The position numbers were made by a program, and so were the translations under genes. From CAWCWN01 sp963799245 (lineage in GTDB: Bacteria > Chloroflexota > Ktedonobacteria > Ktedonobacterales > Ktedonobacteraceae), in NCBI GenBank assembly GCA_963799245.1, contig CAWCWN010000006.1, positions 248,001 to 312,000 of the forward strand: a stretch of 64,000 nucleotides of DNA. Direction: 5' to 3'. A model generated the notes under the pieces. The model saw only the letters and a list, made by a program, of their open reading frames with translations. It was not told where the DNA came from and did no database searches. Positions 17,721 to 27,257 of this stretch are shown here, piece after piece. Within the stretch, counting starts at the first letter, position 1, and every line of letters starts with the position of its first letter.

Positions 17721-17770
17721 AGTATAACTGAATAATGCCGCTTTGACATCGTGGGAAAATACGTAGTTTT
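17721..17770 (-). promoter_or_regulatory. Recurring promoter, copy A (before DinB/SnoaL operon)
   Basis: Read on the minus strand: AAAACTACGTATTTT (17770-17756), ATG (17749-17747), 20 bases, TATACT (17726-17721). The ATG-to-TATACT spacing equals that of the six other copies. The upstream box is shifted by about two bases. Confidence 0.55.
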
Positions 17771-18031
17771 GAGTTTACGCTACTGAGAAAAAGGCATGGA
17801 GGGAAGAGAGGTGGGCAGCGCTCTTGAGTTAAGAATTTTTGCACTTGCATTTCTCACGCTTATGTCACACAATGTCCCTGGTATGGCGGTGTTTTCTCAG
17901 ACCGGCGCCAGGTTTCAGTCGCTGCTCAACACACCAGGCAGCTTTTTTATGCAGGCTTATGCTGAATAAAATAGCGGGCAAGATATGTGTAATGTAAGCA
18001 AATTCCTGATGCTTTCTCGAGGAGGAATACT

Positions 18032-21000
18032 TTGGCAGCAGCAATCATTCCGGCGATGATCGCTCCCAGCCTGGTCGGGCGAGCAGACCAGCTGGCAAAC
18101 TTGCACCTGCTGGTAGAGGGGGCGAAACTTGGCGAGGGACAAATAGCTCTGATCAGCGGTGAAGCAGGGATCGGGAAATCACGCCTGCTTGGCGAGGTAA
18201 AAACCTATACTGTGGCGCAGGGCTTTCGAGTGCTGCAAGGGAACTGCTTTCCAACGGATCTTACCTATCCATATGCTCCGTTGCTTGATCTTTTGCGGTC
18301 CTTTTATGATTTCCGGCCGCCCGCGGAGCTTGCCGCCGCCGTGAAAGACCTGGCGCGTGACATCTTTCCCCTGCTGCCTGAGCTGGTTCCTGCGCCAACG
18401 CAGACCCAACCCTCCCTCGAGCCCGAACAGGAGAAACGCCGCCTTTTTGCCGTCCTGGCTGCGTTCTTCGCGCGCCTGGCGGCGGACTCGCCGCTGCTGT
18501 TAATCATCGAGGATGTGCACTGGAGCGACGACACCAGCCTCGACTTCCTGCACCACCTTGCGCGGCGTTCCAGGTCCCTGCCTCTTTTACTCCTGGTTAC
18601 CTATCGCCAGGACGAGAATTCACCCTCCCTTGCAAGGTTGGCTGGCGCAGCTCGACCGTGAGCGCCTCGTCCAGGAGATCAGGCTCGGGCTCCTGGCGCG
18701 TGGCGAGGTCGCGGAGATGCTGGCTGGCATCTTCGAGAAACGCCACACGGCATTCGACATGCGTCGCTATCTGAGCGGGGAGCTCCTCGATACCGTCTAT
18801 ACGCTGACTGAGGGTAACCCCTTCTTCGTCGAAGAGACGCTCACCTCACTTCTCGCCTCCGGCAATATAGCGTATGTGCAGGGCTTCTGGAATCGCATCT
18901 CACAGCGGGAGGTGTATGTCCCACGCAGCATTCAGGACGCCGTACAGCGTCGAACCGCAAGCCTGAGCGATGCCGCCCGCTACGTTTTGACTCTGGCATC
19001 TGTCGCCGGGCGCCACTTTGATTTTACCCTTCTGCTACAGCTTACCCACTACAGCGAGGAGCAGCTGCTGCTGATCATGAAGGAACTTGTTTCTGCGCGA
19101 CTCGTCAGCGAAGATTCCGCCGAGCAGTTCTCATTTCGCCATGCTCTGACGCGCCAGGCCATTTATACGCAACTGCTGGTGCGCGAGCGCAGCGGGCTGC
19201 ACCGGACTATCGCCGAGACAATGGAGCAGCTTTCCCCTGGCGCTCATGAGAGGCGACTGGAGGAGCTGGCCTATCATTTTTACCAGGGGCAGGCCTGGCA
19301 GCAGGCGCTTGAGTATGCCAGGCGGGCCGGAGAAAAGGTGCTGCGCCTGTATTCACACCGCGCCGCCATCGACTATTTCTCCTGGGCGCTGGATGCGAGC
19401 GAGCACCTCTCCCTCGCGCCAGCGGCGGCCCTGTACCGCGCGCGCGGCCAGGCATATGAAACCCTCGGTGAGTTTGAACGGGCGCAGCAAAACTACATCC
19501 AGGCATTGCATGCCGCCTGCACGCTGGATGATCGCGTGGCGGAATGGCAGAGCGCGATCGACCTGGGGTTCCTGTGGGCCGGGCGCGACTACGCACAGGC
19601 AGAGACGTGGTTCCGCCAGGCGCTCTCCCAGGCGCAGGCGCTCAAAGACCCCTCCCTGCACGCGCGCAGCCTCAATCGCATCGCCAACTGGCACCTGAAT
19701 GTGGAGCAAGTGCACGAGGCGCTGCGCTATCATCGCGACGCTCTGTCCATCTTTGAGCAGCTGCACGATGAGCGCGGCATCGCGGAGACGCTCGACCTGC
19801 TGGGCATGGTCAGCTATCTTGCCGGTGACATGATCCAGGGCACATTTTACTATCAACAGGCCATCGTCCTCTTTCACGAGCTTGGGGATCTGCGGGGGTT
19901 GACATCGAGCCTGGCAACCATGACGCTGCGCGGCCCTACCTATCAAACGGATGCGCTGGTCACAGAGGCGCATCTAAGCGAGGCCCAGCAGGATGCGCAG
20001 CAGGCTCTCGCGATCGCGCGCGAGATCGGGCATCGCCCCAGCGAAGCGTATGCGCTCTTTCAGCTGGGACTCTGCCTGGGTTCCCAGGGAGAGTATGGGA
20101 GCGCTCTAGCAGCGGTGCGCCAGAGCCTGGATATCGCTGAAGAGATCGAGCATCGCCAGTGGCAAACGGCCGCTCATTGCGTGCTGGGGGGGCTTTACTG
20201 CGGCCTGCTCTCACTGCAGCAAGCACAGGAACACTGCGAGCGGGCACTCGCCCTCGCGCGCGAGATCGGTTCGTTGTTCTGGACGCGCATTGCGACCGGC
20301 TACCTGGCATCAATCGCCATTGCGCTGCACCAGCTAGAGCGAGCGCAAACCCTCCTGCTGGCTGAGCCCGCCTCTACTAGCTCCGCGCAAACTATGGCGC
20401 AGCGCCTGGTCGCTTGCGCGTCCGTGGAACTCGCGCTCGCGCGGGGTGAGCCGGAACGAGCTTTAGCCAGCGAGCTGTTCGCCTCAGACGCACGGCCAGG
20501 CGATGGACGGAGCGGCCTGCGCGTCTTAATACTGCGCGCCGCGGCCCTGGCCGCATTGCAGCGGCCGGGGGAGGCCGCGGCGGACCTGCTGGCCGCGCGG
20601 GGAATGGCGTCGCAGTCAGGGGCGCGGCCGCTGCACTGGCGCATTTGCGTCGATCTCGGCAGACTCTATTGCGGCCAGGAAAAGAACAGCGAGGCCGAAG
20701 AGGCGTTTGCAAGCGCCCGCACGCTGATAGATGACCTGGCCGCGACCATCACAGATGAAGCCCTGCGCGCCACGTTCCTGCAGCAGACGACGGCCATGTT
20801 GCCCCAACCGCGTCCATTGCCGGCAAAACATGTCGCCAAACAGGCCTTTGGAGGGCTGACGGCGCGCGAGCGCGAGGTAGCGGTCCTGCTCGCGCAGGGA
20901 AAGTTCAATCGCGAGATCGCCGACGACCTGGTGGTGAGTGAGCGGACCGTCGAAACCCACGTGAGTAATATGATGTTCAAATTAGGCTTCACCTCACGCC

Positions 21001-21050
21001 GGCAGATCGCTGCCTGGGCGGTTGAGAGAGGATTGACGACACAAAGTTAA
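18032..21050 (+). pseudogene. MalT/LuxR-family ATPase regulator, broken by one frameshift
   Basis: An about 1005-residue regulator split at one point. The first frame (18032-18661) starts at TTG behind GAGGAGGAA and holds the AAA/STAND domain with Walker A GEAGIGKSR (residues 43-51) and Walker B LLLIIEDVHWSDD. The second frame (to 21050) continues with the same family: WLAQLDRERL, TEGNPFFVEETL, a long TPR region, and a C-terminal LuxR HTH (LTAREREVAVLL...NREIADDLVVSERTVETHVSN). Removing one T from the TT at 18638-18639 joins them as ...LARWLAQLDRE. The frameshift may be real decay or a base-calling error; everything on both sides is conserved. Ligand unknown. Confidence 0.85.
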
Positions 21051-21070
21051 CGCTGCTGTTCTTTGGAATG

Positions 21071-21108
21071 TGGTGGGGTACGCCGTCCATGGGCGGCGTA
21101 CCCCACCA
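21071..21108. terminator. Strong hairpin between convergent genes
   Basis: A perfect 15-bp stem (21071-21085 with 21094-21108) with an 8-base loop sits between the regulator stop and the cupin stop. No T-run follows, so it may be a repeat or a factor-dependent stop. Confidence 0.5.
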
Positions 21109-21132
21109 CGCCCCAGGTATACCTCGCCCCCT

Positions 21133-21492
21133 CTAGGATGATTTGCCGTAGAGGTGGCCGCCCTGGAAGTCGAGCCCGACATAGGGTTCATTGCCGACGA
21201 CCCAGGCGTCGTGTCCTGGTGGCAGGAGCTGCGCGTCACCCGGGCCGATCTCGCTCTCCGTGCCATCATCCATGCGCACATGCAAGCGTCCAGAGATGCC
21301 ATAGTTGAAATGAGGCACCTCGCAACTGTGTGTGCCCGCAGTGGGTTTCACATGCTCCGACCACCTCCAGCCGGGCTGGAAGGTCAGTTTCATGAGCGAG
21401 AGGTCGCCGAAGTTGACCACTTCGATGCTGGTCATGGGCAGCTTTCTGGTCTCATCAGGCGAGTTCAGGCTCTTTGTCTGCATTGTTGGCAT
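21133..21492 (-). CDS. Single-domain cupin protein
   Basis: A 119-residue beta-barrel protein. Cupin motif 1 is WRWSEHVKPTAGTHSCEVPH with candidate metal-binding His residues. Motif 2 lies around IGPGDAQLLPPGHDAWVVG. The DDGTESEIGPGDA turn is typical of small sensing or storage cupins. No enzyme role can be assigned. It is convergent with the MalT-like regulator and separated from the SHOCT gene by about 210 bases. Confidence 0.8.
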   Translation of the reverse strand: MPTMQTKSLNSPDETRKLPMTSIEVVNFGDLSLMKLTFQPGWRWSEHVKPTAGTHSCEVPHFNYGISGRLHVRMDDGTESEIGPGDAQLLPPGHDAWVVGNEPYVGLDFQGGHLYGKSS

Positions 21493-21702
21493 AATCGTCC
21501 CTCTTTCCTTTTCACTAGCGGTATTTGAAATAACTTGCCGGCGTCGCGACAGGTCGCTTCACCAGCTGACTCTCTCATTGTAGCTAGATCTTGCCGCGTT
21601 GCCATCGTGGAAGAGTACGGAGATTGGTCGCCGTGAGTACGCAGTTTTCGTTTGAGCCACCTTTTCATGCTGTACGGAGCAGCGTGTAATCTGCTGGCAC
21701 TG

Positions 21703-22065
21703 CTAGAGGGTGCGCAGGATCTGCTGCTTCGCGTTATCGAATTCGGCGTCGGTCAGGACTCCTGACTCGTGCAACTCTCCCAGCTTCTTCAACTGCGAAA
21801 TTTTTTCGTCGGTCATCCCGCCGGACGGCGCTGGTGCGGCAGGCTGTGGATCAGGTGGTGGAGCCGGCTGCTGGTAGGCCGGCGGCGGGGGCGGCGGGGG
21901 AGCCGCTTGCTGCGCTTGTTGCTGCTGCAGGTCGGAGATCTGTGCGTTCTGCTGGGCCTCCATCTGCTGCTGTTCCGCCGATTTCTTGGCAACGTGACTG
22001 CCCGCGACATAGGCCGCCCCACCTACCATGGCTGTCCGCAAGATTGGTCTTCTTCTTCTGAGCAT
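21703..22065 (-). CDS. SHOCT-domain protein with Gln/Pro-rich linker
   Basis: A 120-residue protein. A basic RRRRP N-terminus and a short Gly/Ala hydrophobic segment (about residues 12-25) come first. A Gln-rich helix and a Pro-rich linker of about 40 residues follow. The C-terminal SHOCT motif reads ISQLKKLGELHESGVLTDAEF. SHOCT units are short oligomerisation tails. It begins 24 bases after the DUF6325 gene, so the two form an operon, a pairing that supports a joint role at the membrane. Confidence 0.8.
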   Translation of the reverse strand: MLRRRRPILRTAMVGGAAYVAGSHVAKKSAEQQQMEAQQNAQISDLQQQQAQQAAPPPPPPPAYQQPAPPPDPQPAAPAPSGGMTDEKISQLKKLGELHESGVLTDAEFDNAKQQILRTL

Positions 22066-22088
22066 AGGTATTTTTCTCCTTTCTGGCT

Positions 22089-22559
22089 TTATTGAGTGGC
22101 TCTGGCTTGCGCTTTCTCGGGCTCTGCGCCTGGCTGTGCCGCCTCAAGTTCTTCTTCCACCATCTTCAGAACGTCTGGCGCCACCAGTCCTCCGGCGAGG
22201 GCTATGCCATCCGCGTTCCTGATCGCATCCCGCAGGCCGATGGCCCAGGTATGTTCGAAGAGCAGCAGGGCGGCCGAACAGTTGTTCGGGATATCACGCG
22301 CCACCTGCTCGATGTCTTCCGGGGCGAGCAGGCCCAGGATATCGCCGGCCAGCGGGGCAAGCTGCTCGGCTTCTTCACCGCGCAGGTCGCTCAGCTCAGC
22401 CGCCGTGACGGCGCCCTGCTCATCTTTGCTGATAAAGAACAGGTCTACCACGCGGATGATCCCTTTCTCGCGCGCAGCGCGTAGTTCAGGCAGGATATGG
22501 CCTGTGAAGCGATTGCCTGCAAATGCGACAAGCAAGTATTCTAGTGGACCCAGGGTCAT
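22089..22559 (-). CDS. DUF6325 (DUF1269-like) protein
   Basis: A 156-residue protein with the DUF6325 pattern: GPLEYLLVAFAGNRFTGHILPEL, then IRVVDLFFISKDEQG, a LRGEEAEQLAPLAGDILGLL region and LLFEHTWAIGLRDAIRNA. Molecular function is unknown; relatives occur widely in Actinobacteria and Chloroflexota beside SHOCT genes. AAAAGGAG precedes the ATG. It leads the two-gene operon with the SHOCT protein. Confidence 0.8.
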   Translation of the reverse strand: MTLGPLEYLLVAFAGNRFTGHILPELRAAREKGIIRVVDLFFISKDEQGAVTAAELSDLRGEEAEQLAPLAGDILGLLAPEDIEQVARDIPNNCSAALLLFEHTWAIGLRDAIRNADGIALAGGLVAPDVLKMVEEELEAAQPGAEPEKAQARATQ

Positions 22560-22655
22560 AATTTTGCTCCTTTTATCTAACTGTACGGTTACGTTGAGAG
22601 TTCTCCCGGCAGAGAAGGGAGAGCTTTTTCACGCAAGAGCGGCGATTACACAAGC

Positions 22656-23828
22656 CTATGTGCTTATCGCGGGCTGGTCATGCCCCTCGTGACCCGCCAC
22701 TTCCACAGGCTTCTGCCCCTGCTCGGTGGCAGGAAACTGATCGGGGTGCCGCTCTTTCCAGGTGTTCCAGTAGGCCCGCACGAAGTTCTGGATGATTCCG
22801 GCCGCCGGGCAGGCAATGAAGGCACCCAGCAGGCCGAATAAAGCGACGCCCACCAGCAGGGCGAACACGGAGAGGATGGGATGCAGGCCGACCGAGTGGC
22901 CCAGGATGCGCGGGGCTAAGATCTGTCCGTCCAGCCCGGCCTGCAATACCGTGGCATAGATCAGGTAGATGAGCGCCACCTGCCAGCCCACGCTGAGGGC
23001 GAAGAGCACGCCGATGGCTCCCGAGATATAGGCGCCGATCTGCGGGATGAATTCGCAGACAAACACGACGATCGCCAGCAGGAAGACATAGGGCACGCCG
23101 ATGAAAAAGGCGCCAATCCCCACCAGCACGGCCATGATCGTGGCCAGCAGCACCTGGCCGCGCACAAATCCGCCGATCGAGTGGTCCATTTCATCCATGA
23201 GGGTGTTGATGAAGCTGCGGTACTTCAGCGGCGTATTATTGCGAAACCAGCTGGTGATGCGCTCGCCGTCCACCATAAAATAGACGGCCAGGGTCGCGAT
23301 CAGCAGCAGGGAGATCATCAGGAGAAAGACGCTGCCGAGCAGGGGAACGATGCCACCGATGAGCTTCTGCAGGTAGCCGGCGACCTGTTGACCCGAAACG
23401 TGAAACTGGCTCTTGGAAATGCCCAGCTTGCCCAGGTCGTTCTGGAGGGCCTGGACTTGCGGGTACTTCTCTGGATGCTGGATGGCTTTCTGGATAGCGC
23501 TGATCAGTAAACCTAATTGCTGCACGGCGGCCGCGACGATAAAGAAGATGACGGCGCCCATCACTGCCAGCAGCAGCACGATGCTCAGGAGAATGGCCAG
23601 GACGCGCGGCATGTGGTGCGCGAAGAAGCGTATCAGGGGATAGATAAGATAGGCCAGCAGGGCAGAGAGACCGATCAGCACAATTGATGTGATAATCATG
23701 CTTACGCCCCAGATGATTGCTGCCGCGATTGCCAGCCACCCCAGGATGGTCAGGGCGATAAAGAAGCGCCTCTGCCAGATCCTGGTGGAGGTTGGGGCAA
23801 GGCTTGTGGCATCGTTGACGGTAGACAT
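22656..23828 (-). CDS. AI-2E family transporter (TqsA/PerM-like permease)
   Basis: A 390-residue membrane protein with about eight helices and the large central extramembrane loop of this family. Typical signatures are seen: LSALLAYLIYPLIRFF, PLLGSVFLLMISLLL, GGFVRGQVLLATIMAVLVGIG and FIPQIGAYISG. Family members export autoinducer-2 or act as ion/proton antiporters, and the substrate cannot be told here. GGGAGGATC lies before the ATG. A copy of the recurring promoter lies about 105 bases upstream. Confidence 0.85.
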   Translation of the reverse strand: MSTVNDATSLAPTSTRIWQRRFFIALTILGWLAIAAAIIWGVSMIITSIVLIGLSALLAYLIYPLIRFFAHHMPRVLAILLSIVLLLAVMGAVIFFIVAAAVQQLGLLISAIQKAIQHPEKYPQVQALQNDLGKLGISKSQFHVSGQQVAGYLQKLIGGIVPLLGSVFLLMISLLLIATLAVYFMVDGERITSWFRNNTPLKYRSFINTLMDEMDHSIGGFVRGQVLLATIMAVLVGIGAFFIGVPYVFLLAIVVFVCEFIPQIGAYISGAIGVLFALSVGWQVALIYLIYATVLQAGLDGQILAPRILGHSVGLHPILSVFALLVGVALFGLLGAFIACPAAGIIQNFVRAYWNTWKERHPDQFPATEQGQKPVEVAGHEGHDQPAIST

Positions 23829-23933
23829 GGTGGATCCTCCCTCTCGTTTTTTTCTTGGTTCCTAATCGTCAGACATGTTCACTCCTCCTTGAGTTGCACA
23901 CACGCAAGCAAGTTGATCTCCATTCCTGTTAGA

Positions 23934-23984
23934 AGTATAGAGCGCAAGGCGCGAAAATTCATCGTTAGAATATGCTAGTTTTAC
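23934..23984 (-). promoter_or_regulatory. Recurring promoter, copy B (before AI-2E permease)
   Basis: On the minus strand: AAAACTAG-NN-TATTCTA, three bases, ATG, 20 bases ending CTC, TATACT (23939-23934). It is ungapped when aligned with the copy at 27209-27257, sharing both boxes and all spacings. Confidence 0.7.
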
Positions 23985-24021
23985 ATGCCGATGCGCCAGT
24001 TGGCAGGCTGGTATGGAGAGG

Positions 24022-24070
24022 CCATATAGCGTATTTGCACTATCTCAGCTAGAAGCGTCAGCCCCATACC
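24022..24070 (+). promoter_or_regulatory. Recurring promoter, copy C (weak, orphan)
   Basis: ATATAGCGTATTTGC (24024-24038) followed at the shared distance by CATACC in place of TATACT (24065-24070). The ATG is ATC. It sits back to back with copy B and points at a stretch without a recognisable gene. Confidence 0.35.
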
Positions 24071-24435
24071 CGAATTTCAGGCGCTGTTGGTGCCAGGGGG
24101 CGGGGCCTGGTGCCGGCGCCTGCGCTTCACAAGCCTGAGCTTACGGTCGGAGGACCAGGGGGGGCGCTGGGGGCATAGACCAGGCGCGCCAGGGTCAGCA
24201 GGGGAACGTCATACTGGCTGCGCAGGCCGATAAAGGCGCGCCAGTTTGTAGCGCGCCTGCATGGCACTCACTACTACCAGCTCTGCTTGTATGTCCCTAT
24301 TCTAACAGATGAGGCCAACCCTGCCTCCTTGCTCGGCCAGGGGTGGGCTTGTAGCGCCAGTTCTGCCTGAAGCGAGTGGTGTAAACACACGAGGTGAGCC
24401 TATGAACGCCTGGCCTGCAGCCATGTGAGTCGCGC
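24071..24435. other. Stretch without a convincing gene
   Basis: GC-rich sequence with coding-like patches on the minus strand around 24130-24290 (for example RSQYDVPLLTLARLVYAP), interrupted by stops and frame changes and without a start. It may be the decayed body of a former gene. No known family recognised. Confidence 0.3.
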
Positions 24436-24437
24436 GC

Positions 24438-24485
24438 AAAATAGCGTATTTTAAGGATGTCCTTCCACCTTCTCATCGCTATACT
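24438..24485 (+). promoter_or_regulatory. Recurring promoter, copy D (before 24545 gene and DUF2252)
   Basis: AAAATAGCGTATTTTA (24438-24453), AGG, ATG (24457-24459), 20 bases, TATACT (24480-24485). This is the cleanest plus-strand copy, 60 bases before the next start codon. Confidence 0.7.
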
Positions 24486-24544
24486 CAAAGCAGCGATGTC
24501 GTTTGTGCCTGGCACATCATTACTCTAATGAGGAGGTATCAATT

Positions 24545-24856
24545 ATGCTTGGCTGTGGATGTCTATTTGCTCTGGGCGCGGCCTTTTTCCCGCGCCTCGT
24601 CTTGCTCTTTACCTGGATCTTTACGCCGCTGGTCACGCGTGCCTTTCACGCCACCATTATCTGGCCGCTGCTGGGCATTATTTTCCTCCCGTTTACGACC
24701 CTATTTTACGTGTTTGCCTACATACCTGGCATTGGCCTGACGGGCTGGGGCTGGTTCTGGGTAATCATAGGTCTGCTGATTGATATCTCGTCATATAGCA
24801 GCAGCGCATACGCAAATCGCAATCGCATGCCCGGGTATAGCGGGGTGCAGAGGTGA
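24545..24856 (+). CDS. Small conserved membrane protein
   Basis: A 103-residue protein with about three hydrophobic segments. The start MLGCGCLFALGAAFFPRL has a CxC, and FTWIFTPLVTRAF and GWFWVIIGLLIDISSYSSSAY follow. AATGAGGAGG precedes the ATG; a longer reading from 24503 runs through this site and is rejected. It likely forms an operon with the DUF2252 gene 118 bases downstream. Function unknown; the candidate stress-type promoter suggests an envelope role. Confidence 0.65.
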   Translation: MLGCGCLFALGAAFFPRLVLLFTWIFTPLVTRAFHATIIWPLLGIIFLPFTTLFYVFAYIPGIGLTGWGWFWVIIGLLIDISSYSSSAYANRNRMPGYSGVQR

Positions 24857-24974
24857 GAGTATGAGCAAATAGAGGTGGGGCATCCAGCGCTGTAGGGCTC
24901 AGCGAACCGCCTGCAAGCAAGATATCTCGACCAGTGAGGAGGGCATCCTCCTCGCATAGAAAGGGACCTGCAAC

Positions 24975-26366
24975 ATGGTTACGACGAAAGAACCTGAAAT
25001 AACTACTGGCGAGAAGCCGGCAGTAACGACGCGCGCGGAGCGCTACGCCGCTGGCAAGGCGCTGCGCAGCAAGGTACCTCGCTCGAGTCATGCCGCCTGG
25101 ACTCCTGCGGCTGACCGCCCGGACCCTATGAGCCTGCTTGAAGAGTCCAATCGCAGCCGCCTGCAACACCTGGTGCCGATTCGCTACGGGCGTATGGTCA
25201 TCTCGCCCTTCACATTCCTGCGGGGCTCGGCGGACGTGATGGCCAACGACCTGGCTACGACGCCCATCTCCGGCCTGCGTGCGCAGCTGTGCGGTGATGC
25301 GCACCTGGGCAATTTCGGCGTCTTCGCGACGCCAGAGCGCGACCAGATCTTTGATGTCAATGACTTTGACGAGACGTTGCCGGGCCCCTGGGAATGGGAT
25401 GTCAAGCGCCTGGCCGCCAGCATCATGGTCGCCGGGCAGCAGAACGGGTATAAAGCTGAAGAAAATCGCCAGGCCGTCCTTGATTGTATCGTGGCCTACC
25501 AGGAGATGATGCGCCAGTTTGCCACGATGCGCTACCTCGATATCTGGTACACCAAAATCAACCTGGAGTATATGCGCGGGCTGGCGCGCCGCAAAAAAGG
25601 GAAGTCGATGATCGAAACGGCGGCGAAGCAGTCCCAGCGCCGCACGGGCCTGACCGCCTTCCCCAAAATGACCGAGGTCGTGGATGGGCAGTATCGCATT
25701 AAGGACGAGCCCCCGCTGATCGTGCACTATCAGGACATCGAAGATATCAACGAGATCCGTGGGTTTGGTGATGCCTATATCGCCTCATTGCCGGAGTACC
25801 GCAGGGTGCTGCGCGAGCGCTACCACGCGGTCGATATCGCCCAGAAAGTCGTGGGCGTCGGCAGCGTGGGGACAATGTGCTCGATCGTGCTGGGCATGGG
25901 CGACAGCGACCTCGAGGACCCGCTCTTCCTGCAGATCAAAGAGGCCCAGGCATCCGTACTCGAGCCCTTTGCGGGCGCGAGCGTCTATGCCAACCATGGC
26001 CAGCGCGTGGTGAACGGGCAGCAGCTCATGCAGGGCCCCGGGGATATCTTCCTGGGTTGGGGCCACTTTCGAGATAGAGACATCTACGTGCGCCAGCTGC
26101 GCGATATGAAGTTTTCCGTGGACGTTGAGCAGCTGGACCCCAAGACCTTTGCCGGCTACGCGCGCGCCTGTGGAACAGTGCTGGCGCTGGGGCATGCTCG
26201 CTCGGGCGACCCGACAGCCATCAGCGGCTACATGGGTAGCAGTGATGCCTTCGCCCAGGCCATCGCCTCCTTTAGCGAGGCGTATGCCGAGCAGACGCAA
26301 CGCGACCACGCGGCATTGTTGGCCGCGATCAAGGAAGGCCGTGTGAAGGCCGAGACCGATATCTGA
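24975..26366 (+). CDS. DUF2252 family protein
   Basis: A 463-residue protein of the DUF2252 family, whose fold is related to aminoglycoside-phosphotransferase/kinase-like proteins. Recognisable stretches are ERYAAGKALR, FTFLRGSADVMANDL, CGDAHLGNFG, FDVNDFDET, WDVKRLAAS, LGWGHFRDRDIYVRQLRD and CGTVLALGHARSGD. GDAHLGNFG and FDVNDFDE resemble the catalytic loop and metal-binding region of such kinases. The true substrate is unknown. A C-terminal fragment of a second copy lies at 50617-50787. Confidence 0.85.
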   Translation: MVTTKEPEITTGEKPAVTTRAERYAAGKALRSKVPRSSHAAWTPAADRPDPMSLLEESNRSRLQHLVPIRYGRMVISPFTFLRGSADVMANDLATTPISGLRAQLCGDAHLGNFGVFATPERDQIFDVNDFDETLPGPWEWDVKRLAASIMVAGQQNGYKAEENRQAVLDCIVAYQEMMRQFATMRYLDIWYTKINLEYMRGLARRKKGKSMIETAAKQSQRRTGLTAFPKMTEVVDGQYRIKDEPPLIVHYQDIEDINEIRGFGDAYIASLPEYRRVLRERYHAVDIAQKVVGVGSVGTMCSIVLGMGDSDLEDPLFLQIKEAQASVLEPFAGASVYANHGQRVVNGQQLMQGPGDIFLGWGHFRDRDIYVRQLRDMKFSVDVEQLDPKTFAGYARACGTVLALGHARSGDPTAISGYMGSSDAFAQAIASFSEAYAEQTQRDHAALLAAIKEGRVKAETDI

Positions 26367-26684
26367 GGTGCCGGCAATGCCAGGCGGAAAATAAGAAGCA
26401 GGTGTCGCCTCCCACAGCACAGGCTCAGCGGGACCTGCTCGGGCAGAGATATGTGGAGGCCGTCGCCGCGCAGGAATTGCCGGGGTGAAGAACTTTGCGG
26501 GACCTTCTTGCTGGTCCTGTGGGGCGAGCGCGGCGACGAGTCGAGTCACCATCAAAGTCGCGCAGAGCAAGCTGGATGAAAGCGAGAGGCGCGTTGCAGA
26601 ACGGCCAGGTGGGGAGGAGGGGAGAAGCGAAGCGAAGCAGCATCAAGCTCAATAACTGCGGGAGAGGGTGGATCGGAGATTTCC
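26367..26684. other. Intergenic stretch, no gene seen
   Basis: No frame with start, ribosome binding site and protein-like composition. The last 100 bases are purine-rich (GGGGAGGAGGGGAGAAGCGAAGCG). Confidence 0.35.
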
Positions 26685-26939
26685 ATGAGTTATCTCAACT
26701 ACAAAGAAGCCTTTGAAAAGTTACGTCGAGCTGGACTCACTTCAAGAGCAATTAGTCGCCTGGCGAGGTTGCGCAGAAAGTTTGCCGCCAGCGAGTTGGA
26801 CCAGGCTCCCGTCGAGCAGTATCGTCTGGAGTTCGCGCGCTGGCTGGTCGTTACTCACCGCCTGACGGAGCAGTTAGATGCACCTTGCGGGATCGTGAGC
26901 GCTGAAGAGGCTCCGGCATATCCCGAGCTTGAGAAATAG
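26685..26939 (+). CDS. Small hypothetical protein
   Basis: An 84-residue, mainly helical and charged protein (KLRRAGLTSRAISRLARLRRKF, then a LEFARWLVVTHRLTEQL helix). The start has GGAGATTTCC upstream. It is followed by an 11-bp hairpin. No family recognised; the basic first half could bind nucleic acid, but that is speculation. Confidence 0.5.
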   Translation: MSYLNYKEAFEKLRRAGLTSRAISRLARLRRKFAASELDQAPVEQYRLEFARWLVVTHRLTEQLDAPCGIVSAEEAPAYPELEK

Positions 26940-27139
26940 GCTTCCCTGGCTGTAATGTGAAAATATGGCGCTGCCTGGAACTCTGATCCAGGCAGCGTTA
27001 CGAGCAACCCATTCTCTTCTTGCTGCGGCCGCGCAAGGAAAATCAGAGGGCTAACTGCAGGTGCATGGCCTTGGCCAGGCCTCGACCGGCAGATACTTTT
27101 CTGAAAGACGCCCCGACTCCGTATTGTTATTTTTGCCAT
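26855..27139 (-). CDS. Doubtful small ORF with a strong start region
   Basis: A 94-residue frame with no recognisable family and a composition that is not clearly protein-like beyond residue 35. In its favour: AAGGAG 8 bases before the ATG, and a well-spaced copy of the recurring promoter 70 bases upstream. Against it: the frame runs through the hairpin at 26969-26997 and into the end of the opposite gene. It may be the start of a gene whose body was replaced, so real initiation signals with a lost product. Confidence 0.3.
   Translation of the reverse strand: MAKITIRSRGVFQKSICRSRPGQGHAPAVSPLIFLARPQQEENGLLVTLPGSEFQAAPYFHITAREAYFSSSGYAGASSALTIPQGASNCSVRR
26969..26997. terminator. Hairpin downstream of the 26685 gene
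   Basis: CGCTGCCTGGA (26969-26979) pairs perfectly with TCCAGGCAGCG (26987-26997) around a 7-base loop. No T-run follows. Confidence 0.5.
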
Positions 27140-27208
27140 TCTTAAACTCCTTCGTCTCTTGCTTTCCTAGAGATCTAGCGCTGCTCCTGGAGCGTCATTA
27201 CTGCTCAA

Positions 27209-27257
27209 AGTATAGAGTTGGAGCCATAGAAATACATAACTAGAATAAACTAGTTTT
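27209..27257 (-). promoter_or_regulatory. Recurring promoter, copy E (before 27139 ORF)
   Basis: On the minus strand: AAAACTAGTTTATTCTAG, then ATG, 20 bases ending CTC, TATACT (27214-27209). It matches copy B base for base in both boxes and in spacing. Confidence 0.7.

Noticed and set aside
17965..17995. AAAATAGCG before the first MalT-like regulator as another copy of the recurring promoter
   Set aside because: The ATG and TATACT elements are not at the required distances.
18600..18665. Programmed frameshifting in the first MalT-like regulator
   Set aside because: The join GGTTGG has no slippery heptamer or downstream structure; a plain one-base indel is simpler.
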